From contig NZ_BMZF01000001.1 of NCBI RefSeq assembly GCF_014652655.1, forward strand, positions 909,024 through 973,023: a stretch of DNA of 64,000 nucleotides, written 5' to 3'. This DNA comes from Paramylibacter ulvae. Its GTDB lineage: Bacteria > Pseudomonadota > Alphaproteobacteria > Rhodobacterales > Rhodobacteraceae. The position numbers and the translations under genes are program-made. Shown one piece after another: positions 63,960 to 64,000 of this stretch; position 1 is the first letter of the stretch, and every line of letters begins with the position of its first letter. The notes beneath the pieces were generated by a model. That model saw nothing but the letters and a program-made list of their open reading frames with translations, had not been told where the DNA came from and searched no databases.

Positions 63960-64000
63960 ATGACAAAGAAATCAGGGCAGTCGAAAGCGGCTGCAGATAA
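63960..64000 (+). CDS. Start of an unknown gene, cut by the window end
   Basis: ATG at 63960 follows AGGAG six bases upstream and the frame MTKKSGQSKAAAD stays open to the last base. Too little is present to name it. It is divergent from the hypothetical gene at 63485-63871. Confidence 0.6.
   Translation, partial: MTKKSGQSKAAAD

Larger units (their letters stand above)
57518..64000. mobile_element. Second accessory segment beyond attR, possibly a tandem element (end outside window)
   Basis: Starting next to the restored tRNA end it carries a three-gene defence-like module, a replication initiation protein, a second AlpA-like protein and unknown genes. No integrase and no third 46-bp repeat are visible before the window ends. 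It may be a second element integrated at the same site or the remains of one. Confidence 0.45.

Noticed and set aside
1..64000. CRISPR array, rRNA operon or insertion sequence
   Set aside because: No regularly spaced repeats, rRNA-like blocks or transposase genes with terminal repeats were seen.

Overview
The window looks like a chromosome segment of an alphaproteobacterium, most likely a roseobacter-type member of the Rhodobacterales with moderate GC. Supporting signs are gapR (DUF2312), an iron-sulfur SoxR, a DUF1127 protein, a Hint-domain protein, a tandem Lin0512 pair, the short editing-less prolyl-tRNA synthetase, and the neighbourhoods hom-glpX-recJ, hdaA-ppk-ppx and proS-lolC-lolD. Assignments rest on reading motifs and gene order; no database search was run.

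Positions 1-45089 are mostly ordinary chromosome. They hold central metabolism (glpX, hom, glyA, nadK, pyrD), translation (proS, thrS, tRNA-Glu), polyphosphate metabolism and replication control (hdaA, ppk, ppx), lipoprotein export (lolC/lolD), a SoxR regulator with a near-canonical sox box in front of a glyoxalase-fold gene, and transporters (AI-2E family, DMT, MATE, ferric-iron permease). A betaine-demethylation-like operon (LysR, Rieske oxygenase, small protein, FAD/GcvT oxidoreductase) is followed by a MocR regulator with repeated ATTGTATC half-sites. Several genes are conserved but of unknown function, including a bacterial Popeye-like membrane protein.

Positions 45120-57517 form a 12.4-kb integrative element in the 3' end of a tRNA-Thr(TGT) gene. 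A 46-bp exact repeat of the tRNA 3' end marks both junctions. A tyrosine integrase, an AlpA-type excisionase and a large primase-helicase lie at the right side. Paired TTTTGCAATT repeats lie just inside each end and are good candidates for integrase arm sites. The cargo is a compact same-strand cassette: two different amino-methyltransferases, an unrecognised protein, a McrB-like AAA+ ATPase and a McrC-like PD-(D/E)XK nuclease. This resembles a restriction-modification system built on a McrBC effector (LlaJI is the nearest organisation I know) but with N4/N6-type methylases and an extra protein. It is the best candidate here for a poorly described defence system.

Immediately beyond the right junction a second accessory segment begins. 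It carries a three-gene ABC-three-component-like defence module (Mrr-like nuclease, small middle component, SMC-like ATPase with a CPxCG motif), then a replication-initiation protein, a second AlpA-like regulator and unknown genes, and runs off the window. It may be a second element stacked at the same tRNA site.
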